A stretch of DNA of 64,000 nt from Streptomyces cucumeris. Lineage in GTDB: Bacteria; Actinomycetota; Actinomycetes; Streptomycetales; Streptomycetaceae. Shown here piece by piece: positions 34,473 through 43,034 of the stretch. Location of the stretch: contig NZ_JANCLX010000027.1 in NCBI RefSeq assembly GCF_024295805.1, positions 55,269 through 119,268 of the forward strand, written 5' to 3'. The notes below the pieces were generated by a model. It saw only the letters and a program-made list of their open reading frames with translations, did not search any database and was not told where the DNA came from. Each line of letters begins with the position of its first letter. The stretch's first letter is position 1. A program made the translations under genes and the position numbers.

Positions 34473-34960
34473 TGACATCTTCGGACCCCACAGCGCTACC
34501 CGATCCCTGGCACTCCTTGCACGAGCTTCTGGCAGTCATGGACGCCGAGATCGAGCAGGTCTACGTCGAGCGTGGCATCGAGGGGGTGCGGCCTCGCTTC
34601 GCCTATCCGCTGATCCGGCTCGCCCACACCGGACCACTGACCATTCGCGAACTCGCGAAGTCCCTGGAGCGCTCGCACTCCGCGATCAGTCAGACCATCG
34701 CCGCCATGCGCAAGGAGGGTCTGGTCACCTCCGAGCCGGGACCTGACGCCCGCACCCGGCGCATCGACCTGACCGAGCGCGGTCGATCGCTGGTGCCGTT
34801 CCTGGAAGCGGAGTGGCGCGCTACCCACGAGACGGTCGCCGAGCTGGACAGCGAGGTCCCGTACCCGATGACCACCGTTGTCGAGGAGGTGCGACGGGCG
34901 CTGGAACGCCGGCCGATGCGGCAGCGGGTCCTCCACCACCTTGTCGAGCCACCGAGATGA
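34472..34960 (+). CDS. MarR-family transcriptional regulator
   Basis: 162 residues from GTG 34472. The winged helix shows RFAYPLIRLAHTGPLTIRELAKSLERSHSAISQTIAAMRKEGLV and the wing SEPGPDARTRRIDLTERG. The transcript is leaderless from the -10 inside the palindrome. The stop overlaps the MFS start (ATGA at 34957-34960), so the two are translationally coupled and autoregulated. Confidence 0.92.
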   Translation: MTSSDPTALPDPWHSLHELLAVMDAEIEQVYVERGIEGVRPRFAYPLIRLAHTGPLTIRELAKSLERSHSAISQTIAAMRKEGLVTSEPGPDARTRRIDLTERGRSLVPFLEAEWRATHETVAELDSEVPYPMTTVVEEVRRALERRPMRQRVLHHLVEPPR

Positions 34961-36258
34961 GGGGGCGTGTTCGAGTCCGCTTCCTTGATATCCGCCCCCT
35001 GCGGAGCAGCGAGTCGTTTCGCGACCTGTGGATCGGTACCTCGGTCTCTCAACTCGGCGGACAGATAGCCAACGTGGCGGTGCTGGCCCAGGTCTGGGAC
35101 CTCACCGGCAATCCCGTGGCCACCGGTGTCATCGGGCTCGCCACCGGCCTGCCGATGGTGCTGTTCGGGCTGATCGGCGGCACGTTGGCCGATACCCTCG
35201 ACCGCCGTGCGGTGGTGCGGGCCACCACCGCGGGCCAACTGCTGGCCGCCGCAGGGATGTGTACCCAGGCCCTGGCGGAGAGCCGAAACGTGCTGCTGCT
35301 GCTCGTCCTGGTTGCCATGAGTACGAGCTGCAGCGCTCTCGGAGCGCCTGCTCGGCGCACCTTTCCGGTCCGGCTGTTGCCGGGCGACCAGGTCGCGGCC
35401 GGTCTTGCGCTGACCAACGTCTCCTTCCAGGCAGCGATGCTGGCCGGTCCCGCGATGGCCGGGCTGATCATTGCCCGCTGGGACTTCCCTGCCGCATACG
35501 CAACCCAGGCCGTGGCCATGGCGGTATCGATGCTCGCCGTGATCCGCCTGCCCGCCATGCGGCCCGAAGGCGCCGGCGCGGCAGGCGGCAGGCGTCGGCC
35601 GGAACGCGGCGGTTGGCTGATCGTCCTGCGCCGCCCGACGCTGTGGGGCTCGATGGCCACCGACCTGTCCGCAACGCTGCTCGCCATGCCCATCGCGCTC
35701 TTCCCGCTGGTGAACGAGAACCGCTTCGGGGGAGACCCGCAGACCCTCGGCCTCTTTCTCTCGGCCGTCGCGGTCGGGGGGATCACGGCCGGTCTGCTCT
35801 CCGGTACGGTGACGCGCTGGCGTCGTGGCGGACTCGTACAACTGGCCGCAGCCGGTGTCTGGGGCCTGGCGCTGGCCTGCTTCGGCCTGGCGGGCCCGTT
35901 GTGGCTGGCGCTCGGCTGCCTGGCCGTGGCGGGCGCTGCCGACACCCTGTCCGTCATCACCCGTAGTGCCCTGGTCCAGTTGGAGACCCCGGACGCTTAC
36001 CGGGGGCGGGTCTCCTCGGTGGAACACGTCATCGGTGTCGCAGGCCCCGAACTCGGCAACTTCCGCGGTGGCCTGTTGGCGTCGGCCACCTCCGCCCCCT
36101 TCTCCCTGGTCTTCGGCGGACTGTCCGCCATCCTGGCGATCGCCGTCGTGTCCGCGACCAACGCCCCCCTTCGCGCCTACCGCACGCCACCTGCCGACGC
36201 GAAGCCGACCGCCCCCGAAGCCGCCGACGCGGCGGCCGCCGCCGGCCAAGCTCGCTGA
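34957..36258 (+). CDS. MFS transporter, MarR-coupled
   Basis: 433 residues from ATG 34957, overlapping the marR stop by 4 nt. The N-terminus LRSSESFRDLWIGTSVSQLGGQIANVAVLAQVWDLTGNP and GLIGGTLADTLDRRAVV match the MFS_3/enterobactin-exporter-like group. Twelve helices are visible and the C-terminus is Ala/Pro-rich. A MarR-MFS coupled pair is the classic arrangement for inducible drug or phenolic efflux. Confidence 0.9.
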   Translation: MRGRVRVRFLDIRPLRSSESFRDLWIGTSVSQLGGQIANVAVLAQVWDLTGNPVATGVIGLATGLPMVLFGLIGGTLADTLDRRAVVRATTAGQLLAAAGMCTQALAESRNVLLLLVLVAMSTSCSALGAPARRTFPVRLLPGDQVAAGLALTNVSFQAAMLAGPAMAGLIIARWDFPAAYATQAVAMAVSMLAVIRLPAMRPEGAGAAGGRRRPERGGWLIVLRRPTLWGSMATDLSATLLAMPIALFPLVNENRFGGDPQTLGLFLSAVAVGGITAGLLSGTVTRWRRGGLVQLAAAGVWGLALACFGLAGPLWLALGCLAVAGAADTLSVITRSALVQLETPDAYRGRVSSVEHVIGVAGPELGNFRGGLLASATSAPFSLVFGGLSAILAIAVVSATNAPLRAYRTPPADAKPTAPEAADAAAAAGQAR

Positions 36259-36263
36259 TTCGC

Positions 36264-36545
36264 GTGCAGGGGGTGCTCACGGGGGCACTGGCCTATGGAA
36301 CGGTGGCCAGCCGCTTCCGGCGGTGGCCGGTGTTCATGGTCGCGTTCCTCATCGTCGGGGTGCCTCGCTTCGTGGTCGCCGCCTTCACCGACACCGTGGC
36401 CCCGCTGGCCGTGATGATGACGATCGAGGGCCTCGCCTGCGGTGTGCTCAACCCCACCCTGGTCTCGGTGATGTACGAGAACGTGCCCGAAGAACTGCGC
36501 AGCCGCGTGCTCAGCCCGACAACTCTGGGCGAGTTCGCGGAACTG
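36264..36545 (+). pseudogene. relic: internal fragment of another MFS transporter
   Basis: Reads QGVLTGALAYGTVASRFRRW, PVFMVAFLIVGVPRFVVAAF and then MMTIEGLACGVLNPTLVSVMYENVPEELRSRVLS, an MFS C-terminal half with the helix 8 and helix 10 region. It lacks any N-terminal half and the last two helices, and homology ends near 36545 at GEFAEL. It starts 5 nt after the intact MFS gene but is not its continuation; it may derive from a duplicate. Confidence 0.7.
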
Positions 36546-36621
36546 AAGATCCTTCAGTGCCAACCCTCGGATCCACCGGTATGCGGACGAAGTGGCGGTC
36601 ACGTCAGCCGCAGGCCCTCGA

Positions 36622-37173
36622 CTATGACGGGCGACCGCCGAACTGCCAGTTGTGCACCTCGATGTCGACGTACCCGGCCGGGTACAGGATGGCGCGTGCC
36701 GTGTCCGGGTCCGACGCCCGCACCAACATCGCCGTGCCGAGCCAGGCGGCGCCGTCGTCGGACAGCAGTGGCCCGTAGGCGATCAGGCCCTCCTGATCGG
36801 GCGGCACCGCGAGGTCGGCGGCCTGCCCTGTGCCGAGGCCGATGACCAGGTATCGGTTGCCGCCGGTCCGGCCGCCGGGGAAGTCCCACATGGTGCGCCC
36901 GAGTGTGTTGCGCCACCGTCGCAGCAGCACGTCCCGGTAGACGCCGGCCTGGTAGTTCGGCTCGTCGAATGCGAACGCGCGGGCCGCGGCGGGATCGGGC
37001 AGGTCGACGATGTGCACGCTTCCGGTGGGCGTCTCGCCGTCATCGGTGAGGGTCGGACCTCGGGCGATCATCTCCTTCGCGTACCGGTCCATGTATGCCC
37101 AGTGCTCTTCGAGCAGCTCGTCGCGCAGCGGCAGGGAGTCGGGCCGGTCGCGGTGGTAGCAGAGGAATTCCAT
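36622..37173 (-). CDS. YCII-related protein with two tandem domains
   Basis: 183 residues from ATG 37173 (GAAGGA upstream). The first half (FLCYHRDRPDSLPLRDELLEEHWAYMDRYAKEMIARGPTLTDDGE...GSVHIVDLPDPAAARAFAFDEPNYQAGVY) is a complete YCII dimeric alpha-beta barrel with a conserved His (H24, in EEHW) and GP. The second half (YLVIGLGTGQAADLAVPPDQEGLIAYGPLLSDDGAAWLGTAMLVRASDPDTARAIL) is another copy. Such proteins are small enzymes or binding proteins of unknown substrate. Confidence 0.87.
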   Translation of the reverse strand: MEFLCYHRDRPDSLPLRDELLEEHWAYMDRYAKEMIARGPTLTDDGETPTGSVHIVDLPDPAAARAFAFDEPNYQAGVYRDVLLRRWRNTLGRTMWDFPGGRTGGNRYLVIGLGTGQAADLAVPPDQEGLIAYGPLLSDDGAAWLGTAMLVRASDPDTARAILYPAGYVDIEVHNWQFGGRPS

Positions 37174-37271
37174 GCCCAATGATCCTTCAAGGCGAGAACA
37201 GTGTCGAGTGGGGTTGACTGCGATGGCTCGGCGGTTGGTGTGTTGGTCTGTTGCTCTGGCGGGACGGCTTT

Positions 37272-37310
37272 CCATCCGGATCCCGAGCGTGTTCGGGTGT
37301 GCCCGGATGG
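37272..37310 (-). terminator. nested hairpin terminator after the acetyltransferase gene
   Basis: CCATCCGG (37272-37279) pairs with CCGGATGG (37303-37310), and inside it CCCGA (37282-37286) pairs with TCGGG (37293-37297). It lies between the acetyltransferase stop and the YCII start, on the transcribed strand of both. Confidence 0.7.
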
Positions 37311-37346
37311 CGCGCGATGGGGCGATGTGTGGCTTCCCGTCAGTCA

Positions 37347-37997
37347 TCACGCCTGGCGGGTAGGCGGGGCGGCGGCCTCCAGGTCGGCGATGCTGCCAGA
37401 CATGATGGTTCGCACATGCTCGGTGATGTGCTCCGCGGGCCAGTCCCACCATGCCACCGCCAGCAGCCGGGCGATGTCCTGGTCGCTGTAGCGGGTGCGG
37501 ATGAGGCGGGCCGGGTTGCCGCCGACGATGCCGTAGTCGGGTACGTCGGCGGTGACCACGGAGCCGGAGGCGATGATGGCGCCGTGTCCGATCCGTACGC
37601 CGGGCAGGACTGTCGTGCCGTGGCCGAACCAGACGTCGTTGCCGACGATGGTGTCACCTCGGTTGGGCAGATCGGTGAGCAGGTCGAAGTGTTCGGACCA
37701 GGAGCCGCCCATGGTGGGAAAGGGGAAGGTCGAGGGTCCGTCCATCCGGTGATTGGCGCCGTTCATGATGAACCGCACACCGGTGGCCAGGGCGCAGAAC
37801 TTGCCGATGACCAGTTTCTCGGGTCCGTAGTGGTAGAGCACATTGCGTGTCTCGAAGGCGGTCGGGTCGTCCGGGTCGTCGTAGTAGGAGTACTCCCCGA
37901 CCTCGATCAGGGGGGACTTCACCAGCGGTTTGAGCAACACCACCCGCGGCTGCTCGGGCATCGGGTGGAGAGCCGTCGGGTCGGCGGGAACAGGCAT
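37347..37997 (-). CDS. xenobiotic O-acetyltransferase of the Vat/CatB (left-handed beta-helix) family
   Basis: 216 residues from ATG 37997, which has GAGGATC upstream; in-frame ATGs at 38072 and 38039 would add unsupported residues. The catalytic His is H83 in MNGANHRMDG, followed by STFPF. Hexapeptide repeats fill about 110-170: TIVGNDVWFGHGTTVLPGVRIGHGAIIASGSVVTADVPDYGIVGGNPARLIR. These are the marks of streptogramin A and type B chloramphenicol acetyltransferases; the real acceptor cannot be named. A terminator separates it from the exporter gene upstream. Confidence 0.9.
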   Translation of the reverse strand: MPVPADPTALHPMPEQPRVVLLKPLVKSPLIEVGEYSYYDDPDDPTAFETRNVLYHYGPEKLVIGKFCALATGVRFIMNGANHRMDGPSTFPFPTMGGSWSEHFDLLTDLPNRGDTIVGNDVWFGHGTTVLPGVRIGHGAIIASGSVVTADVPDYGIVGGNPARLIRTRYSDQDIARLLAVAWWDWPAEHITEHVRTIMSGSIADLEAAAPPTRQA

Positions 37998-38121
37998 GGA
38001 AGTGGGATCCTCATCGGTAGCGGCGCGTGTCCCGTCCATGATCTCGGCTCGGCGCCGCCGCGGGACATTCATTTATCGCCCGCCCGGACCACACTGATCG
38101 TCTCGTCCAGGCCGTTTCCCT

Positions 38122-38151
38122 CCCCTTCAGGGAGCTCCGGCCCTGAAGGGG
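38122..38151 (-). terminator. perfect 11-bp hairpin terminator after the MFS gene
   Basis: CCCCTTCAGGG and CCCTGAAGGGG pair completely around an 8-nt loop, 24 nt beyond the exporter stop at 38176. It is symmetrical and could work in either direction. Confidence 0.8.
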
Positions 38152-38175
38152 TTATCGGAACCCGTGACCTGCGGA

Positions 38176-39369
38176 TCAGCGGTATCGAGCCCGTCCTGCC
38201 GCCGCGATGACGGTGAGCGGCAGCGTCAGCACAGCCGCCAAGAGGAACAGGGGTCGGTAGGCGTGTGCCTCCGCGGCACCAGCGGCCAGGCCGCTGGCCA
38301 CCGCGCTGCCCACGTACAGGGCGACACCGAACAGCGCGACGCCGGTGGCCCGGGCGGCCGGGGACAGCACGGTGGCCCAGGACTGCACCGTGGAGTGCAT
38401 GAACGACCAGCCGCCTCCCAGCAGAAGTGCGGTGACGACCAGCGCCGGGGCGGACTGGCTGACCCCGGCAACCGCGTAGCCCACGGCCATCTGGGCGCCG
38501 CCGGCCACGATGAGAGTCACCGGCGTCCATCGTCCGACCAACCGCTTGACCATCTGGGCCGCCGCCATCGACCCCACCCCGTACAGAGCCGAGACGGCGC
38601 CGGCCAGCGTGGCAGGGACGCCGTTGGCTTCCAGCGCCGGTGCCAGATACGTCAGGAAGCCCAGCAGGACGGCGCCCTCCAGCATCGCGACGGCCATCAC
38701 GAACCACTGCCACCGGGAGCGCAGCACGACCTGGAACGGCGCCAGCAGTGCGTCGGTGCACTCCCTTTGCGGTTCGGGCAGGCGGCGCAGCGCCATCGCG
38801 AGGTATGCGGCGAGCAAGCCGGGCAGCGCGAAGACCAGCCGCCAGCTGACGTGGTGCGCCAGCGCGCCGGCGATGAGCGTGGCGACCGCGGTGCCCAGTG
38901 CGAACGCCGTCATCAGTTCGCTCAAGGGGCGCTGCCGTACCTCGGCCGGCACGATGTCCCCGACGTAGGTGAGCGAGGCGGCGATGGAGGCGGCGAAGAA
39001 CGCTCCGGAAAGAGCTCTCGCGCCGATCAGAGCGGGGGCGTTGGGAGCGACTGCCGAGCAGAACGCCGCGAGCGCCGCGCCGGTGAGGGAGAACCGCATC
39101 ACCCGCACCCGTCCCCACCGGTCGCTGGCCAGGCCCCAGACCGGTTGCATCAGACCATAGGCGAGGAAGTAGGCGCTGGCGGCGAACACCGCGGTGGCCA
39201 GTGGCACGCCGAGCTCGGTGCCGATGCCGGTCAGCATCGGCGCGATGCAGAAGCGGTCGAAGTTGCTGATGAATCCGGCGGCGCACAGCAGGCGGAGCGC
39301 GCCCGCGGGGAGGGCGGGTGCGGGGGCTGTGGCTGACGGTGTGGTCACGAGTGGGTCGGTGGCGGTCAC
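38176..39369 (-). CDS. MFS transporter of the DHA1 (12 TM) type
   Basis: 397 residues from GTG 39369, which follows GAGGAGCCTCC. Helix 1 reads LLCAAGFISNFDRFCIAPML; the loop 2-3 motif is GLASDRWGRVRVM and helix 5 holds GDIVPAEVRQRPLSELMTAFALGTAVATLIAG. The family includes chloramphenicol and other drug exporters. It is divergent from an XRE regulator (starts 252 nt apart). Confidence 0.9.
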   Translation of the reverse strand: MTATDPLVTTPSATAPAPALPAGALRLLCAAGFISNFDRFCIAPMLTGIGTELGVPLATAVFAASAYFLAYGLMQPVWGLASDRWGRVRVMRFSLTGAALAAFCSAVAPNAPALIGARALSGAFFAASIAASLTYVGDIVPAEVRQRPLSELMTAFALGTAVATLIAGALAHHVSWRLVFALPGLLAAYLAMALRRLPEPQRECTDALLAPFQVVLRSRWQWFVMAVAMLEGAVLLGFLTYLAPALEANGVPATLAGAVSALYGVGSMAAAQMVKRLVGRWTPVTLIVAGGAQMAVGYAVAGVSQSAPALVVTALLLGGGWSFMHSTVQSWATVLSPAARATGVALFGVALYVGSAVASGLAAGAAEAHAYRPLFLLAAVLTLPLTVIAAAGRARYR

Positions 39370-39621
39370 GAGTGGGAGGCTCCTCTCAGTTCTTCCGGCA
39401 GGACTCCAGCCCAGCACCGGCCCGGACCGCCGTTGGGGCTCAAGCGATTACCATCGCTGACAGCCTGCCGACCGGGCCCGACCCGCGGCCCGGGACCCGG
39501 GGTCCGGGGTTCGGCAGGACTGGCGAGCGGACGTCCCACCGCCGCCACGAGGGGGGAGGCGCATCATGCACTGTGCGATGCCGCACCGTGGCCGCCGGAG
39601 CACCGGCGCGGGAGGCTTGTG

Positions 39622-40452
39622 GTGAGCGAGCGGTCCGCCGCCCGAACGCCGCGTCAGGAGCTCGGCACATTCCTGCGATCGCGCCGCGAGCGGTTGCGCC
39701 CATCGGAACTCGGCCTCCCGACGGCGCCGAGGAGGCGCACACCGGGGCTTCGGCGGGACGAGGTCGCCGAGCTGGCAGGGATCAGCAGTACCTGGTACGC
39801 GTGGCTGGAGCAGGGCCGGGTGCGTACTTCCCCGCAGGTGCTACGAGCTGTGGCACGGGCCCTGCGGCTGGACACGGCCGAGACGGCGCATGTGTTGTCC
39901 TTCGTGGAGGAGACACAGCCGGAAGCGGAGCCGCGCACCTGGGTGTCGCGCAACCTTCTGACGCTGGTGCAGTCCATGGCTCCGAATCCGGCGGTCGTGC
40001 TCGATCCGCACTGGGACCTGCTGGCGTGGAACGCCGGATACGCCGCGCTGCTCACCGACCCCGCGCGGCTGCCCCCGAAGCGGCGCAACCTGCTGTGGCT
40101 GGTGTTCCGATGGGAGCCCGCCCGCACGCTTCTGGCCGACTGGGAGCGCGAAGCCTGCGCCCTGCTGGGGCAGTTCCGGGCGCAGGCAGCACGCCACCCG
40201 CAGGACGCGCGGTATACCGAAGTGGTCGAGGAGGTGCTGACGGACCCGGACGCGGTGCGATGGTACGAGCGGCGGGTGACCACCGTGTTCCAGCCCGCCG
40301 TACGTTCCTTCCGGCATCCGTTGGCGGGCGAGCTGCGACTGCGCTACGTGAAGCTGGCCGCGGTCGACGAGCCGGGCCACCACTTCCTGGCCTATCTGCC
40401 CGACGACCGGGCGACGGAGGAAGCGGTGTGCCGGCTGTCCGGCACGGGGTGA
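39622..40452 (+). CDS. XRE-family HTH regulator with MmyB-like ligand-binding domain
   Basis: 276 residues from GTG 39622 (GGAGG 6 nt upstream; a GTG at 39619 is also possible). The HTH reads RTPGLRRDEVAELAGISSTWYAWLEQGRVRTSPQVLRAVARALRL, the hallmark of this actinobacterial family. The C-terminal MLTR_LBD/MmyB domain follows (VLDPHWDLLAWNAGYAALL ... EEVLTDPDAVRWYERR ... HPLAGELRLRY). Members often regulate a divergent transporter or oxidoreductase, here the DHA1 exporter. Confidence 0.93.
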   Translation: MSERSAARTPRQELGTFLRSRRERLRPSELGLPTAPRRRTPGLRRDEVAELAGISSTWYAWLEQGRVRTSPQVLRAVARALRLDTAETAHVLSFVEETQPEAEPRTWVSRNLLTLVQSMAPNPAVVLDPHWDLLAWNAGYAALLTDPARLPPKRRNLLWLVFRWEPARTLLADWEREACALLGQFRAQAARHPQDARYTEVVEEVLTDPDAVRWYERRVTTVFQPAVRSFRHPLAGELRLRYVKLAAVDEPGHHFLAYLPDDRATEEAVCRLSGTG

Positions 40453-40541
40453 AAGGTGCGCGCCCGGCCCGGCCACGCCTTCCGCTTCGGCCGCCACGAC
40501 TCGACTCCGCTCGCGCGGAGATGCACTGGCTATGATGAGTC

Positions 40542-40991
40542 ATGACATCGAACTCCATACACTCTGGAACGCGTTGGAGCCGACAGCGCACAGCGGCTCT
40601 GGCTTCTCTGCTGAGTGCGGCGGCCCTCGGCTGGGTTGCGGTCGCACTGAGCGTGGACTCGACCGGTTCGAACCCCCTGGAACCTGGCGGTGTGACCGAT
40701 GCTGATCTGGCTCGGCTGGCCGCTGCTGTGATGGCCGGTATCGCGGCGGTGGCTGCCGGACTGTGGTGGCGCCACTGGGCGACCGTACGGGGGTCGGCGA
40801 TCGGCGAAGGTTGGGCGCGGGGGGCCTTTGCCGCCTCCGCCGTCCATTCGTTGTTCGTCCTGCCGGTGATCGTGCTCGCCTCCTGGGGCTGGAAGGCACT
40901 TGCGATCGCGTTCACCTGCGCGGTACTCGCTGGCGGTGTGCGGGAGGCCGCCGGGGTGTCGGCGTCCCGCCGGCGGGTGTGTCAGGCGTAG
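40542..40991 (+). CDS. small integral membrane protein, unknown function
   Basis: 149 residues from ATG 40542; TATGAT at 40531 fits a leaderless -10. Four hydrophobic segments (about 19-37, 60-78, 96-113 and 117-132) and basic loops. RWSRQRTAAL precedes helix 1 and SRRRVCQA ends the protein. No motif is recognised. Its position beside the XRE gene gives no clear link. Confidence 0.7.
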   Translation: MTSNSIHSGTRWSRQRTAALASLLSAAALGWVAVALSVDSTGSNPLEPGGVTDADLARLAAAVMAGIAAVAAGLWWRHWATVRGSAIGEGWARGAFAASAVHSLFVLPVIVLASWGWKALAIAFTCAVLAGGVREAAGVSASRRRVCQA

Positions 40992-41207
40992 GCGGGCTTG
41001 CTGGAGAGCCGTGATCGCCGTGCGACCTGCGTCGGCGTCACCGCTGCAGGTGTCATCTACGTCCGGTGCCCCCTTCGGCGGTCGGCCGAGCCGCACCTGC
41101 GCGGATGGCGGCCCGCTGACAGCCGTGCGGATGCCGTGGTGGAGCCCATGGAGCAACCGGCCCTGGCAGAACCCGCTGCCCTGGGCAGTGCGTGGCACAG
41201 TGGTGGT

Positions 41208-41948
41208 ATGTGCGGCCGCTACGTGTCCACCCGTGGTCCGAAGGACCTGACCCGGCTCTTCGGCGTCAAGGACTGGCACTCCGAGGAGACGCTGGAGCCG
41301 AACTACAACGTCGCCCCCACCGACGATGTGTACGCCGTCCTCGAGCGCGCCCCGCGCGACAGCGACGACCAGGAGACGGCACGCAGGGAACTGCGATCGC
41401 TGCGGTGGGGTCTGGTGCCCTCCTGGGCCAAGGACCCGAAGATCGGCTCCCGCATGATCAACGCACGGGTGGAAACCGTGCACGAAAAGCCCGCCTACCG
41501 CCGCGCCTTTGCCAGACGCCGCTGCCTGCTCCCCGCCGATGGCTTCTATGAGTGGCAGCAGCTGAAGGATGCCACGAGCGGCAAGGCGCGCAAGCAGCCG
41601 TACTTCATCCATCCTGCTGATGGGCAGGTGATGGCCCTGGCCGGTCTGTATGAGTACTGGCGCGACCCGGACGTGGAGAAGGGCGACCAGCGCGCCTGGC
41701 TGATGACCTGCACGATCATCACGACCGAGGCCACCGACGCGGCCGGCCGCGTTCACCCCCGCATGCCGCTCGCCCTGACCCCCGACCACTACGACGCCTG
41801 GCTCGACCCTCACCGCGACAACGCGGAGGAGCTGCGCGGCCTGCTCATCCAGCCCGCAGACGGTCACCTGGACGCCCGGCCCGTCTCCACCGCGGTGAAC
41901 AACACGGGCAACAACGGCCCTCACCTCCTGGACGAGGTCACCTCTTGA
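41208..41948 (+). CDS. SRAP domain protein (YedK/HMCES family)
   Basis: 246 residues from ATG 41208; the start must be here because the catalytic Cys is residue 2 (MCGRYV), which becomes the N-terminus after Met removal. NYNVAPTD, LRWGLVPSWAK, MINARVETVHEKPAYRRAF and RCLLPADGFYEW are all present, as is the active-site His in VHPRMPLAL. The protein covalently caps abasic sites in single-stranded DNA. Weak ribosome binding site. Apparently monocistronic. Confidence 0.95.
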   Translation: MCGRYVSTRGPKDLTRLFGVKDWHSEETLEPNYNVAPTDDVYAVLERAPRDSDDQETARRELRSLRWGLVPSWAKDPKIGSRMINARVETVHEKPAYRRAFARRRCLLPADGFYEWQQLKDATSGKARKQPYFIHPADGQVMALAGLYEYWRDPDVEKGDQRAWLMTCTIITTEATDAAGRVHPRMPLALTPDHYDAWLDPHRDNAEELRGLLIQPADGHLDARPVSTAVNNTGNNGPHLLDEVTS

Positions 41949-41982
41949 GCAATCCGCTGACCAGGATTTCCAGGAGAGTCTC

Positions 41983-42426
41983 CTAGTCGCAGTTCTCCCA
42001 GACGAGGATCCCGGGACCGTCGGGTGTCACCACCGGTACCCATGCCTCGTCGACTTCCGAGAGGCGGGACTCGTCGAGCGCCAGCGGAGCGGGGGACGCA
42101 TCGTCGCCGTCCATGGAGACCGAGATGTGGAAGGCGACCGCAATCCGCAGCCGGTCAAGCAGGTCCGCCGGCCAGTCCATGTGCCGTGATCCCTGCCCCT
42201 TCAGCTCTCGAACGAAGATCTCCTTCAGGTCATCGTCCAGGTCGCGACCGAATACGGGGACCAGATAGCCCTCCTGCTGGTATTGGGCGCAACGGAATCC
42301 TCCCGCCTGATTCTGATAGATCACACCGGTCGGCGCCGCCACGATGACGAACATCCAGCCCTGACCCGAGCCGGTGCCATCAGGGTCCAGAAAGATGTAT
42401 CGCTTACCGCCGTCTGCATCAGCCAT
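41983..42426 (-). CDS. hypothetical protein (DUF6210-like)
   Basis: 147 residues from ATG 42426. Reads RYIFLDPDGTGSGQGWMFVIVAAPTGVIYQNQAGGFRC, then a middle GYLVPVFGRDLDDDLKEIF. I recall this pattern from the uncharacterised DUF6210 family but cannot confirm it. Soluble and acidic. Convergent with SRAP (34 nt). Confidence 0.7.
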   Translation of the reverse strand: MADADGGKRYIFLDPDGTGSGQGWMFVIVAAPTGVIYQNQAGGFRCAQYQQEGYLVPVFGRDLDDDLKEIFVRELKGQGSRHMDWPADLLDRLRIAVAFHISVSMDGDDASPAPLALDESRLSEVDEAWVPVVTPDGPGILVWENCD

Positions 42427-42470
42427 GGCCAGGAGGGTCGCACGCGGCAGTCCGGACAGGTGGCCGCGGC

Positions 42471-42962
42471 TCAGGTGCCGGGCGGGGCTGTGGCGTTGCG
42501 CGTCTGCTGGATCAGGACGGTGGTGGCGCGCTCCAGAAGCTCGCAGAGCGAGGCGAGCTCGGAGGGCGTGAACGCGTCGCCGAGCGCGCGCTCAAGGACG
42601 ACCACCTCTTGGTACGCACGGTCGAGTAGCGCCTGGCCCTCATCGGTGAGGGTGGCGATCTGCACCTTGGCGTGTACCGGGGAGGTCTCGCGGCGGATGA
42701 GTTCCTTGTTCTCCATGTTGGTCAGCACGCTGCTCATGCTCTGCTGCGTCACCCCGCAGGAGCGGGCCAGTTGGGCGCCGGACATGCCGCCCTCGCGCGA
42801 GAGGATCAACAGCACGGTGTACTGCGTCATGGTCAGCCCATAGGCACGCAGCACGGCCTCGTGGTGTGCCATCAGCGCCTGTTCCGATCGCCTGATCCGG
42901 GTGCAGAGGTCGCTGTCGATCGGGGCTTCCACCGTGTACTCCCACTTCATTAGCAGGTCCAT
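42471..42962 (-). CDS. MarR-family transcriptional regulator
   Basis: 163 residues from ATG 42962 (ATG 42950 is an alternative). The winged helix is TMTQYTVLLILSREGGMSGAQLARSCGVTQQSMSSVLTNMENKELIRRETSPVHAKVQIATLTDEG. It is divergent from the quinone-oxidoreductase gene and the 72-nt spacer carries three TTGACT half-sites, so it probably represses both. Confidence 0.92.
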   Translation of the reverse strand: MDLLMKWEYTVEAPIDSDLCTRIRRSEQALMAHHEAVLRAYGLTMTQYTVLLILSREGGMSGAQLARSCGVTQQSMSSVLTNMENKELIRRETSPVHAKVQIATLTDEGQALLDRAYQEVVVLERALGDAFTPSELASLCELLERATTVLIQQTRNATAPPGT

Positions 42963-42964
42963 GA

Positions 42965-43021
42965 GTTGACTCAGGAACCTTATATATCTACGCTTCTTGA
43001 CTGTAAGGATACTGAGTCAAC
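42965..43021. promoter_or_regulatory. MarR operator half-sites between marR and the oxidoreductase gene
   Basis: GTTGACTCAG (42965-42974) and CTGAGTCAAC (43012-43021) are perfect 10-bp inverted copies. A third TTGACT at 42997 pairs with AGTCAA at 43015 as a tighter palindrome. The sites lie next to both start codons and the spacer includes TATATA, so they cover the overlapping promoters. Confidence 0.75.
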
Positions 43022-43034
43022 GCAGGGGGCTGTA

